From positions 1-23,065 of the forward strand of contig CAYJGN010000030.1 in NCBI GenBank assembly GCA_964369635.1: a stretch of DNA of 23,065 nucleotides, given 5' to 3'. The translations under genes were made by a program, and so were the position numbers. The stretch's first letter is position 1. The number at the start of each line of letters is the position of its first letter. Under the pieces are notes generated by a model. The model was not told the origin of the DNA. It made no database searches and was given only the letters and a program-made list of their open reading frames with translations. The DNA is from CAYJGN01 sp964369635. Its GTDB lineage: Bacteria > Bacillota > Clostridia > Oscillospirales > Ruminococcaceae. Positions 7,216-14,671 of the stretch are shown here, one piece after another.

Positions 7216-8544
7216 ATGAAACAATTTTTAAACAAAAAGGTCGCAATAATAATATTATCGGTATTTTTAGCTATATCCTTTATAGCTACTATATATCTCT
7301 ACAACTTATATTATACCACAAAAACTGAACTCGACAACCATAATGAACATTTAAATCCAGAAGAGGGCATTTCTGCTGTCGATGAAGAGGATTTGATAAC
7401 TGTTGAACAGTTTAAAGAGGTATCGCAAGAGCTTAATATATCAATAGAATATCTTCAGAGATTTTTCCCAAATGAGATAGTCGTTAAACAGGGAGGCGAA
7501 ATTTTATATCTACCTATTGATAAGTCGCTCGCACTATCTAACTATAACTATCTTAATATGGAAACTGTCGATGGGTTTAAAGTATATGATGATGGAGCAC
7601 AAAAATCTATTGCAGGGATAGACGTTTCATATTATCAAGGGGTTATCGACTGGGAGGCAGTTGCAAACGACCCTGCAAATATTGAATTTGCTATTATACG
7701 CGCAGGATATAGAGGATATGTTTCCGGCGATATAAATATAGATGAGCAGTTTTTAAATAACCTTGAAGGCTCAACCTCTGCAGGCATTGATACCGGAGTT
7801 TATTTTTTCTCACAGGCGATAAACGAAGATGAAGCAAGAGAAGAGGCAAACTTCATTATAGAAAATATAAAAGACTATAACGTCACCTACCCTATTGTTT
7901 TTGATATGGAAGAAGTTTATGACGATAACGCTCGCACAAATAATCTCACTGCAACTGAAATCACCGATATCACAATAGCTTTTTGCGAGGAGATAAAAGC
8001 GGCTGGGTATACCCCTGTTGTCTATGGTAATATCGGTTGGATGATGTTTAACCTTGAACTCTCTCGCCTTGAAGACTATGACAAATGGTTTGCGCAGTAT
8101 TTCAGGCAACCGTTTTTCCCATATGAATACTCGATGTGGCAGTATACTGCGAACGGAGAAGTCGATGGAATTGAGGGGCCAGTGGATCTCAATATCTCGT
8201 TTATCGATTATAGCGACCCTGCCGCCACCGATAGCAGCGCTACAACAAGCACCACCGAGACAAGCTCACTTATGATTGAGTTTATAAATTCAGGTGAGAT
8301 GTTTGAGCTGACCGAGAACGAAGCAAAGGCAATAGAAGCTATTCTCACAGGAGAATGGAATTTTGGCACCTCCGATTGCCTCTCTGATATTAAAATGGTA
8401 ACCACAGACGGCAAAGAGATAAGCTATCATTCAGAATGCGGAACATTTAACGGCACCGAAACCTCCCTGACAACCGATGAGGATACTATGAACAATATAA
8501 ATGATATCCTTGCGAAATACGGTGAGCTTGGATTTGAGATTTAG
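7216..8544 (+). CDS. Membrane-anchored GH25 (lysozyme-type) glycoside hydrolase
   Basis: 442 aa from ATG at 7216, which is preceded by a textbook AGGAGG at 7206-7211; the longer frame from 7162 lacks a ribosome site. Order: cytoplasmic basic tail, one membrane segment (about 8-33), an extracellular region of about 90 residues, the GH25 domain (about 133-330), a Ser/Thr-rich linker (ATDSSATTSTTETSS) and a C-terminal domain of about 95 residues that I do not recognise. GH25 hallmarks: Asp136 in AGIDVSYYQG, and Asp230/Glu232 in IVFDMEE, the usual acidic catalytic residues. It should cleave the MurNAc-GlcNAc backbone of peptidoglycan outside the cell while held at the membrane. It is divergent from htrA and leads a run with two small genes (40 bp and 28 bp gaps). 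Anchoring suggests wall remodelling rather than a secreted antibacterial (inference). Confidence 0.88.
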   Translation: MKQFLNKKVAIIILSVFLAISFIATIYLYNLYYTTKTELDNHNEHLNPEEGISAVDEEDLITVEQFKEVSQELNISIEYLQRFFPNEIVVKQGGEILYLPIDKSLALSNYNYLNMETVDGFKVYDDGAQKSIAGIDVSYYQGVIDWEAVANDPANIEFAIIRAGYRGYVSGDINIDEQFLNNLEGSTSAGIDTGVYFFSQAINEDEAREEANFIIENIKDYNVTYPIVFDMEEVYDDNARTNNLTATEITDITIAFCEEIKAAGYTPVVYGNIGWMMFNLELSRLEDYDKWFAQYFRQPFFPYEYSMWQYTANGEVDGIEGPVDLNISFIDYSDPAATDSSATTSTTETSSLMIEFINSGEMFELTENEAKAIEAILTGEWNFGTSDCLSDIKMVTTDGKEISYHSECGTFNGTETSLTTDEDTMNNINDILAKYGELGFEI

Positions 8545-8583
8545 CTGAAAAATATTATCTTTTTGAAGGAAGTGTTTTTTTAG

Positions 8584-9105
8584 ATGGGCGGATATAGAAG
8601 AAATTTTGATAACCCATTCTATCTTTATTTAAAAGATCATTTTTGTCCAAGATGCGGAAACAAGCTTTTTGTTAGCAAAAAATCTTCGATTGTCCGCGGC
8701 GGAAGCGAAATTGCAAAACAACTCGACCTTAATTTCGACGGCACCCCTATGACCGGCGATATAACAGTTGTAAATCAGATGTTTTGTTGCAGAGAATGCA
8801 ACTTCAAATCAACTATTAAATATATGAAAGATATCGAATTTGCCGATATTAAGATGCCAAGAGTTTATGAGGATAGCAACACTCCATTTTTGAAAAGGAT
8901 TAAAAGACACAACTGCAAAGACTGCGGTGCCGCCCTTTTTAAAGATAATAGAAGGATTGTTTTAAATTGCAATTCACCGAAACTAAATGACTACAAAATC
9001 AAAGGAAGATACTCGAGCGAAAATTATCAAGAGGATATTGAATTTATCGAGTGTTTTTATCGGTGTAAGAGTTGTGGAAAAGTTTTAAAAGATACTCTGC
9101 ATTAA
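8584..9105 (+). CDS. Hypothetical protein with two zinc-ribbon-like units
   Basis: 173 aa, no signal peptide or membrane segment. Four CxxC pairs are present: C21/C24 (FCPRCGNKLF), C69/C72 (CCRECNFKS), C111/C114 (NCKDCGAALF) and C161/C164 (RCKSCGKVL). The halves are parallel: each has CxxCG followed by a Leu-Phe and a charged strand, about 45 intervening residues and a second CxxC. The protein therefore looks like an internal duplication giving two zinc ribbons. Extra cysteines (68, 129, 157) lie near the ligands. The function is not recognised; nucleic-acid or protein binding is typical of such folds but is not shown here. GAAGGAAG lies upstream with a rather long spacing to the ATG. It is probably co-transcribed with the GH25 gene before it and the unknown gene after it. 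Confidence 0.75.
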   Translation: MGGYRRNFDNPFYLYLKDHFCPRCGNKLFVSKKSSIVRGGSEIAKQLDLNFDGTPMTGDITVVNQMFCCRECNFKSTIKYMKDIEFADIKMPRVYEDSNTPFLKRIKRHNCKDCGAALFKDNRRIVLNCNSPKLNDYKIKGRYSSENYQEDIEFIECFYRCKSCGKVLKDTLH

Positions 9106-9133
9106 AGTGATTTTTAATTAGAGAGGTGCTAAA

Positions 9134-9757
9134 ATGTATTGGAAAAAGAAAAAATTAACTTATAACATATTTATTCCTCCAATAGATAAGCCCTTTGAAA
9201 AACTGAGTCCTAAAGAGGCCAAAGAGCATTTTAACTGGTATGTTGGCAATATTGCTGGCCGAATTGATTATCTACAAGAAACTTCAAAAATCGCGCTTGA
9301 TTTTTCTGAGAGCTCTCTGATTTCAATTTGGAAATGGTTTTTATTCATTGCAGAAATAGAAAAGACCCCAAAGGCAAAGATAAAAGAAGTTGAAAACCAA
9401 CTTATTAATCATCCGCGAGAAATTGCGAAAGCTGTTATCAAAGATGAGAAGTATCAGTTTTCACTGCAAACAGAATATATTTTAAGAGATATCGCGATGT
9501 ATTTAGGGCAGGTTTTTATAACCAATCACCCGCAGATAAGCCTTGGTTATCATACCGATATAAGCCTTGACTCATCTGCAAATATGCCGATACTTCTGGG
9601 TTTTGTTGACAAGGCATTTAAACCACCATTTGATATGATTTTTGAGCCTATTCATATGTCTATGATGCAGGCGTCAAAGCTATTTGATAAAACACACAGC
9701 CAAGATGATATTTATAATCTATATAAAAAATGGGTCCAGTGGATACCAAAAAATTAA
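9134..9757 (+). CDS. Hypothetical protein, family not recognised
   Basis: 207 aa, soluble-looking, with a basic N-terminus (MYWKKKKL) and no signal peptide. AGAGGTG lies about 6 bases before the ATG. The protein is rich in aromatic residues and predicted helices. Readable landmarks are HFNWYVGNIAGRIDYL near 30-45, SIWKWFLFIAEIEKTP near 64-79, an ILRDIAMYLGQVF segment near 118, and a C-terminal FEPIHMSMMQASKLFD followed by DDIYNLYKKWVQWIP. Clear codon structure and a good ribosome site make it a real gene. Overall it looks like a small cytoplasmic helical protein of the kind found as immunity or regulatory partners, but that is impression only. It is the last gene of the GH25/zinc-ribbon run, and element 2 begins 44 bp after its stop codon. 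Confidence 0.7.
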   Translation: MYWKKKKLTYNIFIPPIDKPFEKLSPKEAKEHFNWYVGNIAGRIDYLQETSKIALDFSESSLISIWKWFLFIAEIEKTPKAKIKEVENQLINHPREIAKAVIKDEKYQFSLQTEYILRDIAMYLGQVFITNHPQISLGYHTDISLDSSANMPILLGFVDKAFKPPFDMIFEPIHMSMMQASKLFDKTHSQDDIYNLYKKWVQWIPKN

Positions 9758-9801
9758 GCTTTAATCCAGCTAAAAGATTATAAGTTGTTTTTATAATGCA
9801 G

Positions 9802-9894
9802 CGCCGCCGCCCGCAGGGGCGAGCCTTATGGCTCGCCCCGGTCGAGTTTCACTCGACCAAACGCACGAGAGTGCGTTTTCTGCGGGCGGCGGCG
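9802..9894 (-). repeat. Cloverleaf element 2 (three hairpins inside a GC-rich closing stem)
   Basis: The closing stem pairs 9802-9816 with 9880-9894, 15 bp perfect (CGCCGCCCGCAG side with CTGCGGGCGGCG side). Three hairpins follow one another with at most one spare base. 9816-9839: GGGGCGAGCC/GGCTCGCCCC, loop TTAT. 9840-9858: GGTCGAGT/ACTCGACC, loop TTC. 9859-9878: AAACGCAC/GTGCGTTT, loop GAGA. Read on the minus strand the arm order is AAACGCAC, GTCGAGT, GGGGCGAGCC, which matches the order in element 3 (AAAACGCACC, GTCGAGC, then a different third arm) and the first arm of element 1. It sits between two convergent genes and could also damp read-through from the plus-strand run. Several frames through it give only Pro/Ala/Gly-rich low complexity. 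Confidence 0.82.
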
Positions 9895-10048
9895 GTTTCT
9901 TCTTTCGCACTTCGCGCCGACAAAAAAGCTCTTGAAAACCAAAAATCACAAATAACAAACATATAATCACAACCCAAAGGCTTAAAGTCACCCACTAAAT
10001 ACTTGCTTATTAAGCAATGAATGATAGCTAACCTTTCAATATAACAGC
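9895..10048. other. Non-coding spacer with a short direct repeat
   Basis: No supportable gene. CTAAATACTTGCTTAT at 9995-10010 is repeated with one mismatch at 10100-10115, where it overlaps the end of the DUF1846 gene. TTGCTT/AAGCAA at 10003-10017 can form a small hairpin. A minus-strand frame from GTG 9991 has a membrane-like start but runs into the element as poly-proline and is not accepted. Confidence 0.4.
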
Positions 10049-10079
10049 AAAAAAATCCGTGAATACCACGGATTTTTTT
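10049..10079. terminator. Bidirectional terminator after the DUF1846 gene
   Basis: AAAAAAATCCGTG pairs perfectly (13 bp) with CACGGATTTTTTT around AATAC. A- and T-runs on the two sides allow use in both directions between the convergent gene runs. Confidence 0.88.
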
Positions 10080-10107
10080 ATAGATATTTTCCCCAGTTTC
10101 TAAATAC

Positions 10108-11592
10108 TTACTTATGATAAAGGGTTGGAAACTGGTATTTCGGCTCACTTGTATGGTTAATTCCAAGTTTTTTGAATACCGCATCATCGACTTGCGAGAG
10201 GATAACTGTTGTATGCGCTTCTGTTCCCTCAAGCGCTGAGAGTTTTTCCATTGCTTTTTTAGCATTCTTATTCGTAACCGCTGAAATTGATAACGCAATC
10301 AAAACTTCATCAAGATGGAGTCTTGGGTTTCTGTTTTTCAGATGCTTTGTTTTAAGCTCACCTATCGGTTTAACTATCTCCGGTGCTATAAGATCTATAT
10401 CGTCATCTATTTTCGCTACCGCCTTTAGTGCATTTAAAAGCGCTGCTGCACTGCATCCAAGCAGTGAACTCGTCTTGCCTGTTATAATTCTTCCATCGCG
10501 AAGTTCAATAGCTGCTGCTGGCAGTCCATTTTTTTGCGCAACTTCTTCAGCCGCAACCGCAACTTTTCTATTCTGAGGGGTGAGTTTCGTTCGATTTAGT
10601 AAAATTTCCATCTTCTGAACGCTCTCAGTTGAAATTTTACCCTGCTTTTTCTGGACAAGGGTTTGATAATATCTTCTTAAAATTTCCCTCTTTGAAGCGT
10701 CACAACAGAAATCATCGTTCACAATGCATTTCCCCGCCATATTAACACCCATATCGGTAGGTGATTTATATGGGTTCTCACCGTAAATCTTCTCAAATGT
10801 TGCCGCCAAAACAGGGAAAACCTCAATATCTCTGTTGTAGTTTACTGTTGTTACGCCATAAGCCTCTAAATGGTATGGGTCTATCATATTTATATCCTGC
10901 AAATCAACCGTCGCCGCCTCATAAGCGAGATTAACAGGGTGCATAAGTGGCAGATTCCAAATAGGAAATGTCTCAAACTTTGCATAGCCTGCGGAAATTC
11001 CTCTTTCATGCTCATGATAAAGTTGCGATAAGCAGGTAGCCATTTTGCCGCTGCCAGGTCCTGGTGCAGTTATAACGACGAGCGGCCTCTCGGTTTTTAT
11101 ATATTCATTCCTGCCAAATCCATCATCACTCACAATATGCTCAACATTCGACGGATACCCCTCTATTGGGTAATGAAGAAAAACAGGAACACCGAGTCTT
11201 TCGAGTTTTTCTTTAAAGGCAGATGCCGAGGGTTGTCCGCTAAACTGCGCAATAACAACGCTCCCAACAAAAAGCTCAATCGAGCGAAATGCATCAATAA
11301 GCCTCAAAACATCTATATCATATGTTATACCAAGGTCACCACGAACCTTGTTATTCTCAATATCCCCCGCATTTATAACGATAACAACCTCCGCAGAATC
11401 ACGAAGCTGTGTCAGCATTCGCACCTTGCTATCTGGCTCAAAACCAGGCAATACCCTTGATGCGTGAAAGTCATCAAAAAGTTTGCCACCAAACTCCAAA
11501 TAGAGCTTACCTCCAAACTGACCTATCCTATCTAAAATATGTTTTGACTGCATTTTTAAATACAAATCATTGTCAAACCCAACTGAACGCAT
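10108..11592 (-). CDS. DUF1846 / UPF0371 family protein
   Basis: 494 aa from ATG at 11592, chosen because a strong AAGGGGG ribosome site lies 4-5 bases upstream and because the family begins with a sequence like MRSVGFDNDLYLKMQS. An in-frame extension to 11700 has no ribosome site and encodes leader-like sequence. Family hallmarks seen: ILDRIGQFGGKLYLEFGGKLFDDFHASRVLPGF at the start, given here as residues about 17-50 of the protein; ITAPGPGSGKMATCLSQL near 175, a glycine-rich loop ending GK that suggests nucleotide or phosphate binding; and TDMGVNMAGKCIVND near 285. The length is normal for the family (about 490-500). The biochemical role is not established to my knowledge. It is cytoplasmic and appears to be a single-gene unit between its own terminator and promoter candidates. 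Confidence 0.9.
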   Translation of the reverse strand: MRSVGFDNDLYLKMQSKHILDRIGQFGGKLYLEFGGKLFDDFHASRVLPGFEPDSKVRMLTQLRDSAEVVIVINAGDIENNKVRGDLGITYDIDVLRLIDAFRSIELFVGSVVIAQFSGQPSASAFKEKLERLGVPVFLHYPIEGYPSNVEHIVSDDGFGRNEYIKTERPLVVITAPGPGSGKMATCLSQLYHEHERGISAGYAKFETFPIWNLPLMHPVNLAYEAATVDLQDINMIDPYHLEAYGVTTVNYNRDIEVFPVLAATFEKIYGENPYKSPTDMGVNMAGKCIVNDDFCCDASKREILRRYYQTLVQKKQGKISTESVQKMEILLNRTKLTPQNRKVAVAAEEVAQKNGLPAAAIELRDGRIITGKTSSLLGCSAAALLNALKAVAKIDDDIDLIAPEIVKPIGELKTKHLKNRNPRLHLDEVLIALSISAVTNKNAKKAMEKLSALEGTEAHTTVILSQVDDAVFKKLGINHTSEPKYQFPTLYHK

Positions 11593-11613
11593 AAATCCCC
11601 CTTTATTTTTCAA

Positions 11614-11640
11614 ATTATATATTAAATCACAATTTAACAA
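11614..11640 (-). promoter_or_regulatory. Candidate proximal promoter of the DUF1846 gene
   Basis: On the minus strand TTGTTA and TATAAT are 15 bases apart, with TATAAT 21 bases before the ATG. The spacing is short, so this is a weaker candidate than the distal extended -10. Confidence 0.3.
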
Positions 11641-11739
11641 GCTAATCGCTAAAAAAACCGCATAACAATAGCCCAAGAAATTGATAGTTAAATCTTCCAA
11701 GAGCTGTTAAAGTCTTTGATTTTGATACCACACAAATTT

Positions 11740-11748
11740 ATTATAACA
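11740..11748 (-). promoter_or_regulatory. Candidate distal extended -10 promoter of the DUF1846 gene
   Basis: The minus strand reads TGTTATAAT (extended -10) about 150 bases before the start codon. It would give a leader of roughly 140 nt. It lies just beyond the hflX stop codon, so the DUF1846 gene need not depend on the upstream operon. No clear hflX terminator is visible in 11701-11778, so read-through is possible. Confidence 0.4.
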
Positions 11749-11778
11749 AAAACTCGCAGCTATTAACAGTATCAGCGA

Positions 11779-13014
11779 CTAACTTTTCAAAAATTTCTCG
11801 AACAGATAAATCATCTTTTTCTCAACTATAACCGACAAAAGCGTTCCCTCTTCGGTATATTCCTCCGACAAAACTTCACACTCTTTATAAATCTGCTCTA
11901 AATACCTGCCATCACTGTACGGAACTAAAAGCTCTGCTTTAATAGCAAAAACGCCGCTCATCTCCTCTATTTTTAAGAGAAGCTCCTCCATATGATACCC
12001 AGTTTTTGCCGAAACCGCTATCTGCTCTTTTGAGAGTATTGTTGGTTCTATCGGCGCTAAATCGGTTTTATTAAAAACAGTGAGTACCGGTGTTTCAATT
12101 TTTAAAAATCTTAAAACCTCTTCTGTTTCATGCTGTTGGTGGAGAGAAAACCCACTGCTTATATCAACAACATTCAAAATAAGGTCGGCGGTATAGAGAT
12201 GCGATAGAGTTGAGCGGAAAGCTCGAACAAGGTGGTGCGGCAGTCTGCCGATAAACCCGACGGTATCGATAAGCATTGCCGTCTGTCCGCTTGGGAGCTT
12301 AAGTCCTCTCGCCGTTGGGTCAAGCGTTGCAAAAAGCATATCCTTTGATAAAACTCCAGCATCGGTATAATAGTTTAAAATACTGCTCTTACCAACATTC
12401 GTATACCCCGCAAGGGCAATAGTGAGCATTCCTTTTTTCGCACGTCCGCGCTCAAGTAGCGCCCTGTGCTCTTCTGCCTCTTTTAGCTTGTTTGAGAGAG
12501 ACTTTATCCGCTCACGAATATGCCGCCTATCGCTCTCGAGCTTTGTTTCACCAGGACCTCTTGTCCCTATTCCACCACCGAGACGGGATAGCGCTTTGCC
12601 GGCACCTGCAAGCCTTGCATACCTATATTTAAGTTGCGCTAATAAAACTTCAATGCTACCCTCTTTGCTTGTTGCACGTCCTGCAAAGATATCGAGAATA
12701 ACCGTTGTTCTATCGAGTATTGCAACATTTAAAATCTCCTCGAGGTTATTTAGTTGCGAAGCTGTTAGCTCATCATCAAATACGACATAATCTATCCCCT
12801 CATCGTCTATAATCCGCTTTGCTTCTTCGAGTTTTCCTGTCCCGACATAGGTCTTTTTATCTGGCTTTTCCCTCTTTTGAACTATATCATAAACAACCGA
12901 AAGCCCTGCCGTTTCGCAGAGCTTATATAATTCATCGATAGATAGTTCTGCATTATATTCCCCTGTATCGAGTCCTATTAGCAGCGCCTTTTTTCTCTCT
13001 TCTTCTAAATACAT
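11779..13014 (-). CDS. hflX: GTPase HflX (ribosome-associated)
   Basis: 411 aa. HflX is a GTPase that binds the 50S subunit and, in characterised bacteria, splits stalled ribosomes during heat or antibiotic stress. The N-terminal domain carries the family signature LSRLGGGIGTRGPGETKLE (about 142-160), followed by a charged coiled-coil linker. The GTPase domain follows with G1 GYTNVGKSS (203-211), G3 DTVGFIGRLPHHL and G4 NKTDL; a short C-terminal domain ends the protein. The ATG overlaps the end of alr by 10 bp, and AAAGGA lies about 8 bases upstream within alr, so translation is probably coupled. It is the last gene of the yfbR operon. All GTP-binding motifs are intact. Confidence 0.96.
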   Translation of the reverse strand: MYLEEERKKALLIGLDTGEYNAELSIDELYKLCETAGLSVVYDIVQKREKPDKKTYVGTGKLEEAKRIIDDEGIDYVVFDDELTASQLNNLEEILNVAILDRTTVILDIFAGRATSKEGSIEVLLAQLKYRYARLAGAGKALSRLGGGIGTRGPGETKLESDRRHIRERIKSLSNKLKEAEEHRALLERGRAKKGMLTIALAGYTNVGKSSILNYYTDAGVLSKDMLFATLDPTARGLKLPSGQTAMLIDTVGFIGRLPHHLVRAFRSTLSHLYTADLILNVVDISSGFSLHQQHETEEVLRFLKIETPVLTVFNKTDLAPIEPTILSKEQIAVSAKTGYHMEELLLKIEEMSGVFAIKAELLVPYSDGRYLEQIYKECEVLSEEYTEEGTLLSVIVEKKMIYLFEKFLKS

Positions 13015-14153
13015 CCTAAATAATCCTTTACCGCAATGATTTTACCATCTTTTTTATAAACACGCGGAACTCTCCTCCCTATAAGGCAGAGAATTTCATA
13101 GCTTATGGTACCTGCGATTTCCGCTATCTCCGATACTGGAAGGTATTCATTTTTATCGGTTCCAAAAAGGGTTGCAACGTCCCCCTCCTGCACATCAACA
13201 TGGCTTACATCAATAACAAGCTGATCCATGCAAACCCTGCCAACTACAAAACAAATCTCGCCATTTATCAAAACTTTACCTTTACTTGATAAACTGCGCG
13301 AATAACCATCTGCATATCCAATCGGCAAAGTTGCAACTTTCATATCACAGGGAGCTTTAAAGGTGCAGCCATATGAAACGAAGCTGCCTTTTTTAATCTC
13401 TTTAACCATCGAGACGGTGCTTTTAAGCTCCATTAGCGGCAGAAGACCTGAAAGAAGCGCTTCTTCGCTCGCTGGAACGCCATAGAGAATTATCCCACAG
13501 CGCACCATATCAAGAGCATACTCTTTATAGTTTGCAACAGCACCGCTATTAGTGCAGTGGCGAATTCCAACCTCAATGCCCGATTTTTTTAGTTTTTCGA
13601 CTATTTCTATAAATTTATCATACTGCTTTTTTGTATAATCCCGCGCAAAATCTCTGCTCTCATCTGAAGCAGAAAAATGGGTGAAAATTCCTTTGAAGGT
13701 TAGATTTTTCAGTTTATAGACATCAAGCAGTGTCGATAGTTTTGGCGCAAATCCAAGACGCGACATGCCGGTATCAACTTTTAGGTGGCAGTTTATCGGC
13801 TCTTTAGCTGCCCTGTTTAGCTCGTTTGCATAATCGGGTGAGAAGACCGTCTGAGTGAGGGAGTTTTCGCAAAGGCTTTTCCAATGCTCAGGCGGAGTAT
13901 ACCCCAATATTAATATTTCGCCCTCAATCCCATTCGCGCGAAGCTCTAATGCCTCTGATAGGTTTGAAACGGCAAAGAAGCGAACGCCGCAGCTTATAAG
14001 CTCACGGGCAATAGTTATAGCACCATGGCCATATCCATCCGCCTTAATAACAGCGCATATCTCACTGCCAGCCGCCTTCCTTATCACCTCAACGTTATTG
14101 CGAAGGTTATCAAGGGAGATAAGCGCCCATGTTCTGCGCAGGAAATCAGTCAT
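13005..14153 (-). CDS. alr: Alanine racemase
   Basis: 382 aa PLP enzyme converting L-alanine to D-alanine for peptidoglycan. The PLP lysine is Lys37 in AVIKADGYGHG and the second catalytic base is Tyr261 in SYGCTFKAP. Other expected motifs are HLKVDTGMSRLGF near 123-135 and VCMDQLVIDV in the C-terminal beta domain. Length and motif order are normal for the family. The start overlaps the preceding flavin-reductase-like gene by 8 bp (GATGACTGA), with GGGGGT upstream, so the two are translationally coupled. Alanine racemase sits among housekeeping genes here rather than in a vancomycin-type cluster. Confidence 0.96.
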   Translation of the reverse strand: MTDFLRRTWALISLDNLRNNVEVIRKAAGSEICAVIKADGYGHGAITIARELISCGVRFFAVSNLSEALELRANGIEGEILILGYTPPEHWKSLCENSLTQTVFSPDYANELNRAAKEPINCHLKVDTGMSRLGFAPKLSTLLDVYKLKNLTFKGIFTHFSASDESRDFARDYTKKQYDKFIEIVEKLKKSGIEVGIRHCTNSGAVANYKEYALDMVRCGIILYGVPASEEALLSGLLPLMELKSTVSMVKEIKKGSFVSYGCTFKAPCDMKVATLPIGYADGYSRSLSSKGKVLINGEICFVVGRVCMDQLVIDVSHVDVQEGDVATLFGTDKNEYLPVSEIAEIAGTISYEILCLIGRRVPRVYKKDGKIIAVKDYLGCI

Positions 14154-14649
14154 CTATATAGACCCCCATGATTTCACAGACATATTCGCGATGATAATCA
14201 TTGTCATAGTTTTTCTCAATGCTTTCATCTAAAAATTTTGATGGGTCGAAATCGTGGTGATAGAGCTTTTTTAAAACTATTGTCATCTTCGCCCCAGCAA
14301 TTAAAAGCGCACCGTCTTTTACCGCTGTTTTAAGACCGCATTTTTCAAATTTATCATAGTCCCTGCCGCTCTCTTTTCCCATAAAGGCGAGCATATCTCT
14401 CTTCTCACCCGCCTCCCACATCGAGAGGGTTAGAATATCAGAGTTTTCGCATAAATCATAGCTATATCTCGTTGGGCGGACAAAAACAGAAACAACATCT
14501 TTATTCCAAAGTCTACCAACTGTTCCCCAAGAAACAGTCATCGCATTTTTTCGGCCATCTTTATCGCAAACGCCGAGCAAAAACCAGTTTTTCTCAATAA
14601 GTTTTACAAAGTTGTCAGTTAGTTCATTAATCTTTATCTCTTTTATCAT
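14146..14649 (-). CDS. Flavin-reductase-like (FMN-binding split-barrel) protein
   Basis: 167 aa cytoplasmic protein. The sequence NAMTVSWGTVGRLWNKDVVSVFVRPTRYSYDLCE (about 36-70, described here by its key parts AMTVSWGTVG and FVRPTRYSY) matches the FMN-binding region of the split-barrel flavoprotein family. These proteins use flavin for small reductions; the specific substrate cannot be told. It has AAGGAG 7 bases before the ATG. It lies 22 bp after the CPBP gene and overlaps alr, so it belongs to the operon. Relatives in gut Clostridia are usually annotated only as flavin reductases or flavoredoxin-like proteins. Confidence 0.82.
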   Translation of the reverse strand: MIKEIKINELTDNFVKLIEKNWFLLGVCDKDGRKNAMTVSWGTVGRLWNKDVVSVFVRPTRYSYDLCENSDILTLSMWEAGEKRDMLAFMGKESGRDYDKFEKCGLKTAVKDGALLIAGAKMTIVLKKLYHHDFDPSKFLDESIEKNYDNDYHREYVCEIMGVYIDD

Positions 14650-14671
14650 CTCAAAACTCCTTAATATTTTT

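Noticed and set aside
9791..9991. Minus-strand frame with a membrane-like start (TLSLWVVIICLLFVIFGF)
   Set aside because: It needs a GTG start without a clear ribosome site and runs straight into element 2 as poly-proline. The hydrophobic part comes from AT-rich spacer DNA.
11593..11700. N-terminal extension of the DUF1846 protein
   Set aside because: The extension lacks a ribosome site, while the internal ATG has a strong one and matches the usual start of the family.
13855..14232. 125-codon plus-strand frame opposite alr
   Set aside because: It lies fully antisense to the well-supported alr and flavin-reductase-like genes and has no recognisable protein features.
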